Assembly (NCBI GenBank): GCA_018136815.1
Contig: CM030934.1
Span: 5,665,318 to 5,729,317, forward strand
DNA: 64,000 nucleotides
Direction: 5' to 3'
Source of the DNA: Isochrysis galbana
Lineage: Eukaryota > Haptophyta > Isochrysidales > Isochrysidaceae
In this document: piece by piece, positions 1-9,058 of the stretch
Layout of the letters: the number at the start of each line of letters is the position of its first letter
Position numbering within the stretch: position 1 is the stretch's first letter
Notes under the pieces: generated by a model
Databases searched by the model: none
What the model was told of the DNA's origin: nothing
The model's input: only the letters and a program-made list of their open reading frames with translations
Translations under genes and position numbers: made by a program

Positions 1-510
1 GATGGTATCTATTCTGGGGACTTTCCACTCGATGCTTCGACCGAACATCCACCGAAGGATACCCCAGACGGCGTTCTGGAAATCTTCACCCTGAGTGTTT
101 TCCACATTGGTCCTCACATGTGCCAACCAAAAGCTCGATGTAGGTGAATGTACAGTTGAGGAGAACGCCAGCTGGAGTGGGACATCATCTCCTTGTGCAA
201 GTATACCTCTTCCGGTACGCATTACCATGTCTGCGACAGCTTCGAACACCTCTTTCTTCACAGACTCGATGCTTTCTCTCACGGCACTACAATCCCAATG
301 TTTGTATCTTTGGAGCTCTGTGGTGAAATTGGAGTCACGTTGGAGCTCTTCACAAATACATATATCCATTATGTCACTTGTCATACCACTCAAGTCCAAC
401 CATTCCTTGTCAGACATCTGTGCTATGCTCATAGACGCTAGTGATTTCACGGAACGCTTCCTTTTTCCTAGCAGCCCATTCACGACAGATTGGGGATCCC
501 TTTCGCCCAT
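1..510 (-). CDS. Hypothetical protein, 3' end beyond left edge
   Basis: An open frame on the minus strand starts with ATG at 510 and runs 170 codons to base 1 without a stop, so the protein is truncated by the window edge. The N-terminus reads MGERDPQSVVNGLLGKRKR, with a basic cluster (KRKR) that could be a nuclear localisation signal. The rest is soluble-looking and mixed in composition, with Trp, Met and charged residues and no low-complexity tract. Base composition is less GC-rich than the host genes further right, so it could belong to a mobile element. I recognise no domain. The overlapping plus-strand frame (95-550) is its shadow. Confidence rests on the length of open frame and the protein-like composition only. 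Confidence 0.5.
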   Translation of the reverse strand, partial: MGERDPQSVVNGLLGKRKRSVKSLASMSIAQMSDKEWLDLSGMTSDIMDICICEELQRDSNFTTELQRYKHWDCSAVRESIESVKKEVFEAVADMVMRTGRGILAQGDDVPLQLAFSSTVHSPTSSFWLAHVRTNVENTQGEDFQNAVWGILRWMFGRSIEWKVPRIDTI

Positions 511-1077
511 AGGAAGCGCTCGTGGTACTAGGAAGATTAGATTATATTAATCCTGCCACGAAATACCTAGGCCTACAGGCTTTGGCCATGCGTAAAAGCT
601 AACGTTATGTACGAAGGCGCTATGCGACCATAAGCGCGCCCTTCCTCCTCGGTGCCACAAGGCAGACGAGACCATGGCAGGAGGCGGAGGGCGGAAGCTC
701 TCCTACACTCTCACAAAAAAAAATGTACAAAATGTGGAAGACCACCTCCCGATTCGATCATGTATCAGAAGTTATGCAACCGCATTCTTGGTCGCCCCAA
801 TCCGGAGAAACATAACAATACTGAACGCAATTCCACGACAACAATACTCATAAATAAAAGGCATAAAAGGCAGCCTACACCGTCTACGCGGAAGACTGAC
901 GATCACTCAAGTATCAGTGATGAAGACTGGAACAAGATTATTTCGGGAGATCTCTAAACGTCACAAAAAGTCAGGTAAATCGGACCCCTTCGTTCAGGCT
1001 GACATCGCCAGCATACCCTCTTGCCAAACGAGTGGGTTGGATAGCGCTACCCTCATGATCCCCACGATCTTCCGCGA
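511..1077. other. Intergenic stretch with a weak plus-strand frame
   Basis: A plus-strand frame at 652-957 encodes a Lys/Arg-rich stretch with a CTKCG pair and an acidic tail ending in SDEDWNKIISGDL. It may be a fragment of a decayed gene or element. It has no recognisable domain, and its first in-frame codons are low-complexity. I do not call it a gene. Confidence 0.2.
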
Positions 1078-1262
1078 TTGAACGCTTTTCCATGCGGTGG
1101 GGGGGGGTGATGGTGATTGAACGCGTTCCACGTGTAGGCTGATGGTGATTGAGCGCTTTTTCCATGCGGTGGGGGTGATGGTGATTGAGCGCGTTCCACG
1201 TGTAGGCTGATGGTGATTGAACGCTTTTCCATGCGGTGGGTGATGGTGATTGAGCGCTTCTC
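1078..1262. repeat. Tandem repeat of about 33 bp, family shared with 58.5 kb
   Basis: About five units each begin TGATGGTGATTGARCGC. They alternate between two versions, one continuing TTTTCCATGCGGTGG and one GTTCCACGTGTAGGC. The same alternating repeat occurs in inverse orientation at 58468-58610. Confidence 0.9.
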
Positions 1263-1829
1263 GCCTTGCCTGTCACCCGGACGAGGAAGCTTACTTGACA
1301 TATGTGGAAGGTCTTACGCCAGTCGCGCGATTCGGGTATGGTCGCGCGTCGATATCTCGTTGAAATCACTGTTCCCCTCCCTACCGTCTTTCACACATAC
1401 ATTACTCAACTGTGCCGTAGTTAGAGTTAATAGTTAATGGCTGACCAGGTGCCAGGTGGCAGGTGGCAGGCAGGTGGGTTTAGGTATTGGGAGTCGCTTC
1501 TCACAGTTCATGGGGCCTGTTAGTTTTTGTTCTCTGTCGTTGTCGATTTTTGTGGTGCTTTTGTAATATGCTCTACCTCCATTCCATCCAGTGGCGTGCT
1601 ACCGTCCGTCGAAAGGCGCGCGCTGTCGAGAAGCGCACATTCGGTCGTTCCCAGTCAGCAATCATCTCGGCGCGCTGTGAACGCGCTATGAAATGAAGCG
1701 GCTGCGAGCTCGTCGCCTTGGCCCTCCCTCGCGCCTAGGCTTTACTCTGCTCCGCCTCCCCCGTTTGATCTCCTCCCTTTCCGTCCCGGAGAGGGCACTC
1801 GCCCGGCCGTCGCGCGCGCTCGACAGCCG
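1263..1829. other. Intergenic region upstream of the 1830 gene
   Basis: No gene is visible. The part just before the next start codon (about 1725-1800) is rich in C and T on the sense strand (for example CTCCGCCTCCCCCGTTTG). Similar pyrimidine-rich leaders precede several other host genes in the window. Confidence 0.4.
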
Positions 1830-3116
1830 ATGGGCAGGAAGGGCGGGCGCGCCGCCTCCGCGTCGCCCCCCCCAACCTCTGATGACAGCGAGCCCCACCA
1901 ACCGCTCACTGAGAAGCTTCTTCTAGAGGACAGAGTTGCTGAGGCCAAGGGGAGTGCACCTGGCGAAGGGAGCGGAAGGAGTGCCAGTCAGATCAAGAGA
2001 GAGAAGCAGAAGGCGGCCGCTGCCCGTAACCTCGCCGTGGCGGCGGATGCGGGCGGACGACCATCCAACGGATCGGACCATCAGAGCTCCGTCAAGAGCG
2101 CGAGCCAGGTGAAGAGGGAGAAGCAGAAAGCTGCCGCCGCGCGCAAGAAGGCGGCCGCAAATGCGGCTGCGATGAGCTCGCCCGACCTTCACGTCATCTT
2201 CTCCACGAGGTACCCGCTCAGTGCGAAAGGAGAGTCGGATGTGGCGGCGGCTGAGATGACATTCGACCAGGCAGCGGCCGCCCTGTTGGAGGTGCGGTCG
2301 CTCGATGCCGACGCCGTTCGGTCCTCTGACGCCATACGAGTGCTTCTGGACTCGGCGCGTGAAGAAGTGGAGCAGCTGCAGCCGGGCGGGAGCAAGAAGC
2401 TTCTCCCACGCACGCTGAAGTGGTGTGCGTCCAATATGCCGTTGCTCAACGGGTTTCTGGCTTTGCCGCAAGAGGCGAGGTCGGACGCGCCGGCAGTTCG
2501 GCTGGGGAGTGCTCGGCTTCTCCTCGTGGAGCTGCTCATGGTCCTCCTCGCGGCCAAGAGGCCGCCGTCGACCACTGCTCTCGTGGGATGCCGGCCACCG
2601 CCGACCAGCTCGTTGGCGAAGCTCTTGTTAGCCCATCCCAATGCCAGCATCTTCGGCGATGCGGTGTTGCGGCTGGTCCGCGCCATGTTTCAGATGGGCA
2701 CGAAGCCCTTGCGTGCCGCCGTGCTCGGCGGGCCGGAGCCTCTGCAGTCGGTGGTAGTGTCTGCTCTATCTGCGGAGGTGGCCGCCGTCGTGCACAACGG
2801 GCCCGCGCCGCCTTCGGCGCCCACACGCCCGCATTGGATTGCAATAGCGAGCGCCCTCGAGGCGGCGGCGGCGGCGGACAGGGAGGCCCAAGGAGTTCTT
2901 GCGATGCAGGCGGGGTGGGCGGAGCTCGTGCTGGCGCTACCGGCATTGCGCGCGCGTTACTCAGAGGGATCGTTGTGTGGGCCGCCCCCCATCCGGCCGC
3001 CTGGAGGCGCGGGGCGTGTGGACGGTGAGATTGACCCGTATCTCGCCGCGATGTGCGGTGAGATGGGCCAGTATCTCGCCGCGCTTCAGCGCGTGCAAGA
3101 CATGGCGGCAGCATAG
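1830..3116 (+). CDS. Hypothetical Ala-rich protein with duplicated basic motif
   Basis: A single open frame of 428 codons starts at ATG 1830 and stops with TAG. Residues 1-110 are low-complexity and basic, and contain two near-identical copies of the segment SASQ(I/V)KREKQKAAAAR at roughly residues 51-66 and 89-105. From about residue 120 the protein becomes a Leu/Ala-rich, probably all-helical domain without Cys pairs, signal peptide or obvious membrane spans. It could be an ARM/HEAT-like helical repeat protein, but I recognise no family signature, so function is unknown. The start is the first ATG after a C/T-rich leader. The basic repeats could bind nucleic acid or act as a nuclear signal (inference). 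GC content is high throughout, consistent with a host gene. Confidence 0.7.
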   Translation: MGRKGGRAASASPPPTSDDSEPHQPLTEKLLLEDRVAEAKGSAPGEGSGRSASQIKREKQKAAAARNLAVAADAGGRPSNGSDHQSSVKSASQVKREKQKAAAARKKAAANAAAMSSPDLHVIFSTRYPLSAKGESDVAAAEMTFDQAAAALLEVRSLDADAVRSSDAIRVLLDSAREEVEQLQPGGSKKLLPRTLKWCASNMPLLNGFLALPQEARSDAPAVRLGSARLLLVELLMVLLAAKRPPSTTALVGCRPPPTSSLAKLLLAHPNASIFGDAVLRLVRAMFQMGTKPLRAAVLGGPEPLQSVVVSALSAEVAAVVHNGPAPPSAPTRPHWIAIASALEAAAAADREAQGVLAMQAGWAELVLALPALRARYSEGSLCGPPPIRPPGGAGRVDGEIDPYLAAMCGEMGQYLAALQRVQDMAAA

Positions 3117-3319
3117 AGGGGGCTCTAGAATCGACCTCCACTTGCCGAGGAGGATGAAACATGCAGGTGTGTGGCCAGCCCCACTTGGTTCAATCTAGGA
3201 GCGCCGGTATTCGTTCTAATTCGGGGCACCCGGTGGCAAAGAGAGTTGGCAAATCTTCGAGTTCTCGGGGGTCATTTGTGTGGACGTTTTTGCTTGCGGT
3301 CTGTTTCGGGGTTCGGGGA

Positions 3320-4080
3320 GCCGGGTGCCCCTGATGAACTAGGCCCAAAAGCCCTGTCCCGGGTCAACTTCTTCGAGTTCCAGGAGCAGTTCTATGATGG
3401 CGGCGTAGACTGCCGCGTCTTCGAAAGTGTAGTCCTCCTCTTGGTGGAGGGAGAGGTCGAAAGTTGCATCTGTTTCGGTTTCTTCTTGCTCTCCATCAGA
3501 TGGTGGCTCCTGAGTAGTGGGTGGCAAGTTGGGGGTCAGTAGGTGGTGCGTGTGCGTGTGCTGAGGTATGGTCGTTGTGTGGATGGTCCGCCGTCCGCTC
3601 TCCAGTGGGATCGTGTGAAGGTTCTATTGGTGTGAATGGTGTAGTAGTCTTCTGTGGCAATGGGTTGATAGTTAGGAGTGTGTGTGGTTTGTGCCCATGA
3701 GGGCCACACGGCCTCGGGTCGCGCTGCCGGGGCAGCGCGGCCGTCGCCAGGGTGGGAGAGGCCTCTGCCATCAGGCATGCCCTATGGGTGTGCGGCTTTG
3801 CGTGCCTTGCTCTGTCGGAGGGTTGGCCTGTGCTGCAGCTTGTTGTTGTTGTTCCCCCGTAGGGGAGAGGCCCGCATTGCTGCTGTGAGTTGTGTGGCCG
3901 GGGCCACGGGCCGTGCGGCGCGACCAGGGTCGCGCTCACCTGCTCGGCCTCTGCTAGTGGGCGCGGTCGCTTCGCTAGCGACTGCGCGACTGCTCCATGG
4001 GGGCTGGGCGGGGGCTCCCTCGGCGCAGGGGCGGCCCGAAGGAGAGCAAGAGCGCCGCGTCGGTGTCAGAGCATAGGAAA
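3320..4080 (-). mobile_element. LINE 5' fragment (copy L1)
   Basis: Read on the minus strand, this matches the 5' part of the LINE at 12.15-15.63 kb. Frames around 3496-3939 and 3975-4075 carry the same Pro/His-rich ORF1 N-terminus, and 3339-3527 encodes the same acidic block (ATFDLSLHQ ... VYAAIIELLLELE). The match ends about 3320, before the endonuclease, so only roughly the first 750 nt survive. Several frame changes make it a pseudogene. It contains a perfect 9-bp hairpin (arms 3720-3728 and 3731-3739) at the site where the other LINE copies also carry one. Confidence 0.7.
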
Positions 4081-4199
4081 CGAACCTCGCGCAGGGGGGG
4101 GGGGGGGTATGTGACGGCCGGAGGCGACGGACCGCACGCGGAGATAAAGAACCTCGCGCGGGGGACGGGGACCGAGGGCGCGGCTTGGGGGCGCTGAAC

Positions 4200-4930
4200 G
4201 CCTCCTCGTCCTTGATCTTGATTCCACGGTCCGTCCGTGGAGGTGAACGTCATGATTATTTGTGAGTAGTCCATTTGGAATTCTTGTTCGTCGTCTTGTC
4301 CGTCCCCTCCTTGGGGTGTTGCCTGTGCGTATTTGCGGGGTGGGGTTCTTTGGGTTAGCTTCACTAGAGCATAGTGAGACAGTGTGGTTGGATTTGTGGG
4401 TCTTGCTGTTGGATTTGTGGGTGGTGATGAGGGTGTAAGGTGTGGCCGCATTCGCGGCACCCGCGTTCCGTCTCAGACACGCGCGTCACGCGTGTCTGGG
4501 TTGGAGTGGTTCTGTGTTGCCTTCTGAGCCTCCGTGGGCTCTTGCGTGGGTGCCAGCGGTTGGTCGTGCTAAGCCTTGTAGCACTTGCTGCTTGCTGCAG
4601 GGCTTCTTCTTGAGTGTTTTGATGGTGGTCATTTCGACCGGCTTGGCCTATGCCTCGTGCCTGCACACGTGGTCAGTGCCGCAGCATTGTAGGGGCCCAG
4701 CCCGGAGGCTTTCCCTGCATGGGAGGTAGAGCTCTGTGGCTCCGGCTGTGTGTGGGTTCGGCTGTGCTGGCTGGAGCCCGTGCTGGTGTGTTGTGTGTTG
4801 TTGGGTTGAGTCTTGTCCGTGTCCGTGTGGCAATGTGGACTTGGCTCGGGCCGTGGCTCGCGGGTACCTGGGCTGGCATGGCCCTGGTTGGAGAGCGCTA
4901 CGTCTGCGTGGCGTCCGTCATGACGTGATC
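4200..4930 (-). mobile_element. Degenerate LINE 5' fragment (copy L2)
   Basis: Minus-strand frames (4364-4666, 4648-4833) resemble the Pro/His/Thr-rich ORF1 beginning of the LINE copy at 57.4-58.06 kb. On the plus strand the shared signature is a GGCCCAGCCCGGAGGCTTTCC-type block. No endonuclease or reverse transcriptase is present. A perfect 10-bp hairpin with a 5-nt loop lies at 4474-4498. The boundaries are approximate. Confidence 0.45.
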
Positions 4931-5540
4931 AGTAGTGAGAGCAAAAACAAAAAAAATCACAATTGTAGTGCCAGCAAAAACCAAAAACAAAACATTCGAA
5001 TCGCAAACTTCGAGACCAAAAACTGCAAATGGGAAATCAGACTCTGTGTGTCTAGTATGTCAGTAGCAACACGGGGAAGTGTTCAACGGTGAGTCTGGGC
5101 GTCTACCTTGCACACGAATATTCATGCCTACAGCCTTCTAGATGGGCAGGAATACAATAGTCGGCGCGCTCCATCGCCGATACTATCGCAACCAAGTATA
5201 AACTTAGTTGCTACCAACATAGTTGATGTGAAGTGCATGAGAATCAAACTAAATGCGTTGACTAGCAAGCTGCAATTCACGCAGAACTTCAGCGCAAACG
5301 CCCTCACTGACTTTCTGATACGCTTTTCGTCGTTGTCCCGTATTTGTATATCGAGGGTTTTGTCGATTTCCGACTATGCGAGCCCAGTTGCCAATCAGCG
5401 ATCAAGGATCGGAGACTAGGGTACGGCCATACTTGCCATCATAGAGCCAGCGGCACTAGCATAGGGAGCTTTTTAGATAGTTTGCTCTCAGTCCTATGGC
5501 CGTGGGTGCTGCTGTGACGAATTATTGCCGTGCCATTGCC
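4931..5540. other. Intergenic, partial copy of a dispersed repeat
   Basis: Bases around 4985-5160 resemble, in the same orientation, the repeat at 34382-34720 (shared TTCGAGAC and AATATTCATGCC blocks). The rest shows nothing I can identify. Confidence 0.35.
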
Positions 5541-5543
5541 CGC

Positions 5544-6536
5544 TCAGAGTTCGTCATGCAACATCGCGGGCTCGGCCTTGGGCTTTGGTCTGTGTAAGAA
5601 GGAGTCTCTCCCGTTGATGACGAAGACACGGAGCCGGCGGTACAGCTTCGACTCGGCCAACGTGTCTTCAGAGCGCAGGTTGATTGCATCTAGCGAAAAG
5701 CCGTTTGGGAACTTGAGGTTTCCAATAGGGGACGCTGTCGGGATACTGAAGGAACCAGCAAAGGAGCCCCAGCCAATCTTCTCGCCGCCAGAGAAGACCG
5801 AGATAGTGGCCCCTGAGCTGGTGGTGACGCCAGCACCTGCCTCAACGATAGCATCCTCCCCCGACGTTGGCCCGTTGAATGCGAGTTGGATCGACCGCAT
5901 GGAGCTCATCCCCCCAAAGACTTGGACACCCTTCTCATCACCTTTACCGTCTAGGACTACGAATGCCGGCCCGTTGCCTGGCCACTGCAACGTCGTGTCG
6001 CCAATTTTCAACCACGTCGCTCCCAACCGCTCGTACTCAATGCCAGCTTCGGAGAGCACTGTGTTCTCTGCCAATGTGACAGTGCACAGAAATCCAGAGG
6101 GGAGGGGCATGGCCGGCAAGTCAATGATCTTGAAGCTATTGGAGGTGTCTGGACCGTTGCCGCGGAATTTCCCAGGAAGCCATTCCCACGGAATCATGGT
6201 AGTGCTGCCAGCTGGTGCGTTGTCAACGCGAAGCACCTTGGCATGGTGGAAGGCAACCGAGACGGACGAGGGCACGAGCTCATCCCACTCGAAGGCTTCG
6301 CCGCGGCCAGCTGCAATGTATATGTCCATCTGCGGCGGCTGATCGCCAATCCCGCCGTGCGGCACGCCGATGATCGCGCCATGCACCTCGTCGGCACTTA
6401 CGGCCGCGGCCGCCAGCAGCATTGCTGCACAGATCGAGCAGCCAACCGCACGCGGTCGCAGACCGACACGCTGCTGCAATCGCTCTGTGCAGCCAGCCTC
6501 TCCCCGCGGCATCTCTGCCTCCCTCTCTTGCTTCAT
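5544..6536 (-). CDS. Secreted protein with C-terminal HDEL, probably ER-resident
   Basis: An uninterrupted frame of 330 codons runs from ATG 6536 to TGA 5544; an internal ATG at 6512 is an alternative start. Residues 31-47 form a hydrophobic core (CSICAAMLLAAAAVSA) followed by an acidic residue, a classic signal peptide with likely cleavage after AVSA. The last residues are AMLHDEL, and HDEL is a canonical ER-lumen retrieval signal. The mature part is about 280 residues, Gly/Ser-rich and beta-like, with no Cys pairs or catalytic motif I recognise. Targeting to the ER lumen follows from established sorting signals; molecular function is unknown. The gene is intronless and lies between a LINE fragment and a copia/hAT nest. 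The region 5' of it (6537-6700) is a C/T-rich run on the plus strand. Confidence 0.8.
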   Translation of the reverse strand: MKQEREAEMPRGEAGCTERLQQRVGLRPRAVGCSICAAMLLAAAAVSADEVHGAIIGVPHGGIGDQPPQMDIYIAAGRGEAFEWDELVPSSVSVAFHHAKVLRVDNAPAGSTTMIPWEWLPGKFRGNGPDTSNSFKIIDLPAMPLPSGFLCTVTLAENTVLSEAGIEYERLGATWLKIGDTTLQWPGNGPAFVVLDGKGDEKGVQVFGGMSSMRSIQLAFNGPTSGEDAIVEAGAGVTTSSGATISVFSGGEKIGWGSFAGSFSIPTASPIGNLKFPNGFSLDAINLRSEDTLAESKLYRRLRVFVINGRDSFLHRPKPKAEPAMLHDEL

Positions 6537-6984
6537 TTGCCTCCCTCCCTCTCTCTTCTATTCCCTCTCGCCTTCCCTCTCTTTTTGCACCCTTCCCTCA
6601 CTTCCCCTCCCTCTGCTCGCCGTCAGTGCAGGAAGAGCCCCCGCTCTCGATCCTTCCCCCCGCCCGCCCGCCCGGGCCGGCAACCACCTCGACACCTCAC
6701 AGCACCAAGTGAAGATTCTAAAAAAAAACAGAAGATTCGGGGCAAACCACCCGGCGGGGGGGTTTGCAGCGCGCTGAGACTTGCCCCACAATCAAGCACC
6801 CGCTTGATCCCACAATGTGAGGCGGAGATAGTATCTCGAACCGTTGAGATCGAATCTCTCCCATAGCAATGGCAGTCTTCCTGCTCGTTTTGAGCGAGTT
6901 GTGGAGACCATGGCGGCCCGGGATGGCGTATGGCGTCCGGGGGGATTCGTCGAGGATCGTCCTGCGTCCTGCCCGGCGCCGTGG
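6537..6984. other. Pyrimidine-rich and unassigned sequence
   Basis: 6537-6660 is a C/T-rich low-complexity tract on the plus strand (repeated CTCCCTCC and CTTCCCTC). No gene can be supported in the remainder. The left end of the copia-like fragment may reach into this interval. Confidence 0.4.
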
Positions 6985-7087
6985 TGCAGAGCGGATGGCC
7001 GTTGCTTTCGTCGCACGACCCCCACAGCCCAAGACCCTAGACGTAAGAGCTGAGGGGTGCTTGGAGTGATTCGATGTGGTAAAGTGT

Positions 7088-8288
7088 AGGGTGGTCAAAC
7101 ACGCCTTTTAACTTCTAAGGGTGAAAATTCACCAAGTCAAGATTCAAGATTGAGGTTTTATCACGCGATTTTTAGGGAATTACCCTGGAAATGGGTATAT
7201 TAGGCAGAATCTTATCAGAAATATGCACATTTTCGACGCCATTCGACACACAGACCCAAAAACGTTTTCGCGCTCGTCCGAAATTGACGTCGACCACAGG
7301 TCGCGCCTGCGTTCCCCGGGCACGGTTAAAGTCGCGTTCCGTCAAAAGAGGGCCAGGTGATTTTTTTTTCACCCAGAGGTTACTAGGGAGAGGAAGGGAT
7401 CTGAGATGATCTGGGCGTGGCTACGATAGCGGTACCAATAGCCACGCGCGAGGCGAGAATATTAGATAGGTTTTTTTTACCTATTACCTATTAACAGGTA
7501 ACAGGTCTGGTAGACCTCTTGACCTCTTAATAGAACCTATTAGAAGCCTATTGTCCCATCTGGGCGTGAAAATCCGAGGAGCCGACGAAAACATAGAGAG
7601 AACACCTGCCGCCGATGCTCTGGTTGAGCATCGGCGGCAGGTGTTCTCCCTGCCTCACGGCGTCGAAAGACGAGTCGGGAACCTGCCGTTTGGGGCGTCA
7701 AAGGCATTGTAGGTACGGGCTCGGTCGACCTGCGCCAGAGCGGGCGCGATCGGCAGCGCACCTGTCCCGCAATCGGCCAACAAACTTTTGTCGACCAGCG
7801 AGCAGCGTCGAGCGCCATGGCGTCCTGGTGCTCCAGCTCCTCGTCAGTCGCGAGCCAGAGCGAATCCTGCGGGGCGAGGGTCGGGACCGTTAAGGAGCAT
7901 CCTCTGACGGCCGAATCGGCCGTGTGCGAGCCGTGTGTGGTGCGCATGTGCATGCGTGGACGTCATCGCTGGGGCACCAGGGTTTGAAATTTGCTTTATA
8001 GGCAATATGGGGCGTCGGACCCCTAATTTAATATATGTCTAGGTACCTTTTAAGTAAAAGAAACACATCTCTCAGTGGGAGCGACGTCCAGTTCGGCTCG
8101 TGTGAGCCGCCAGAGCGTGTGCAAGGGGGGGGGGGGGTCCGACGGGATTTCGCACCGTCTTTTCGGACGAGGATTCTGAAAAGGCGGGGAGACCCTCCGA
8201 GCCGCTCTCGCCGGGGCTTTCCGCTCACGGTCAAAAATGTCGACCCCCCCCCATATTAGTACTTAAAAAGCCGTGTTTGACCGCCCTA
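7088..8288. mobile_element. Non-autonomous hAT transposon, 1.2 kb, 8-bp target duplication
   Basis: The left terminus AGGGTGGTCAAACACG and the inverted right terminus (T)AGGGCGGTCAAACACG form imperfect inverted repeats of about 30 bp. The exact 8-bp direct repeat TAAAGTGT flanks them at 7080-7087 and 8289-8296. An 8-bp duplication and TAGGG-type ends are hallmarks of the hAT superfamily. No transposase frame is present inside, so it would need a transposase in trans. It interrupts the copia fragment, whose homology continues on both sides. It carries one copy of the 28-bp motif also found at 18321 and 25166. Confidence 0.85.
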
Positions 8289-8609
8289 TAAAGTGTCCTT
8301 CCCACCCTTGTGAATTGTGGTGAATGTGAATGCTTGCGGATCTGTGATCTGCTGGCATTGGCATTGGTATTGGCCACCACTGAAGAATTTGTGTAGACGT
8401 AGACGTGTAGACTGACCATATTGTCCAGGTCCCACCAGTTGTCAGTTGTGGGAACGCGTGGCGCACTCGGCAGCCACAAATTCGAAGGAAAGATTTTCAT
8501 CGAATGCGTCGAGTCCATTCGATGATGTGTTCCACCCTTGCCCTTGACAAGCCCTTGATTGAGCGTCGACGCGCGCGCCGGTGACATGGTCATGGAGATT
8601 GCGGTGACC

Positions 8610-8627
8610 TCTCGGCGGGGGTACCAC
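8610..8627 (-). promoter_or_regulatory. Putative tRNA primer-binding site of copia-like element
   Basis: Directly adjacent to the LTR end, the minus strand reads TGGTACCCCCGCCGAGAG. It is identical at the same place in the 60 kb copy (60521-60538). TGG at the first internal position is the usual complement of tRNA 3' CCA. I could not assign the cognate tRNA. Confidence 0.6.
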
Positions 8628-8818
8628 GTTAGAACTTATAGCGTCGTATGACATCTTGTTAGCTAGCATCCCTAGCCACATACACCGGACGAGCCAGTAA
8701 TGGCTCCGCCAACCGCGCACACCCCCATCGCGGGGTAGAGGCTCCGTTGCCGTCGAAGGGCTACGGTCCCGCAGCACTAAGGTTATACTAACACAACAAT
8801 AAAACTAAAACTCTGACG
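8628..8818 (-). repeat. LTR of copia-like element
   Basis: A 191-bp LTR homologous to those at 55246-55457 and 60346-60520. The shared core contains a CCGGTGTATGTGGCTAGGGA block and a GCAACGGAGCC block, with ends of TGT(T/C)AGAG...TTCTAAC(A) type. Its 5' end faces the phospholipase gene, whose ATG lies 241 bp away. Confidence 0.8.
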
Positions 8819-9058
8819 GGCGGTGAGAATTCGGTCCCCGCCCGCCGGCATCTCAATAATAGAGTAGAGAGAAGCCGCGCTGGTTTCACCGCTGCGTTTG
8901 GGAAAGTACAATAGCACTTTTACGGGCGGGTATTCAGGACAACCTCTGCCGGAAGCGTTGACTTTTTCATATAATCTACGGGTTCATTTTCTGGAGAAGA
9001 AGCTGCCCTGCGCGCTGCGCGACGCTCTCCTCTCCGAGTGCTCGAGGGGTCGATCGGC

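Larger units (their letters stand above)
6985..8818 (-). mobile_element. Ty1/copia-like element fragment, interrupted by hAT
   Basis: On the minus strand, an LTR (8628-8818), a primer-binding site and a gag-like start are followed by internal sequence similar to the copy at 60346-60840. Both encode VVPPPR or MVPPPR right at the LTR end and a WWDLDNMV/WWDLDHMV block. Homology to the 60 kb copy resumes on the far side of the inserted hAT element: the blocks CCACATCGAAT and CCCTCAGC at 7040-7080 are matched at 60790-60825. Only the 5' part of the element exists; no protease, integrase or reverse transcriptase is present. Confidence 0.7.

Noticed and set aside
4474-4498. L2 hairpin as a member of the conserved ORF1 hairpin set
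   Set aside because: It is perfect (10 bp), but its position relative to the ORF1 start does not align with the other copies, so I left it out of the main claim.
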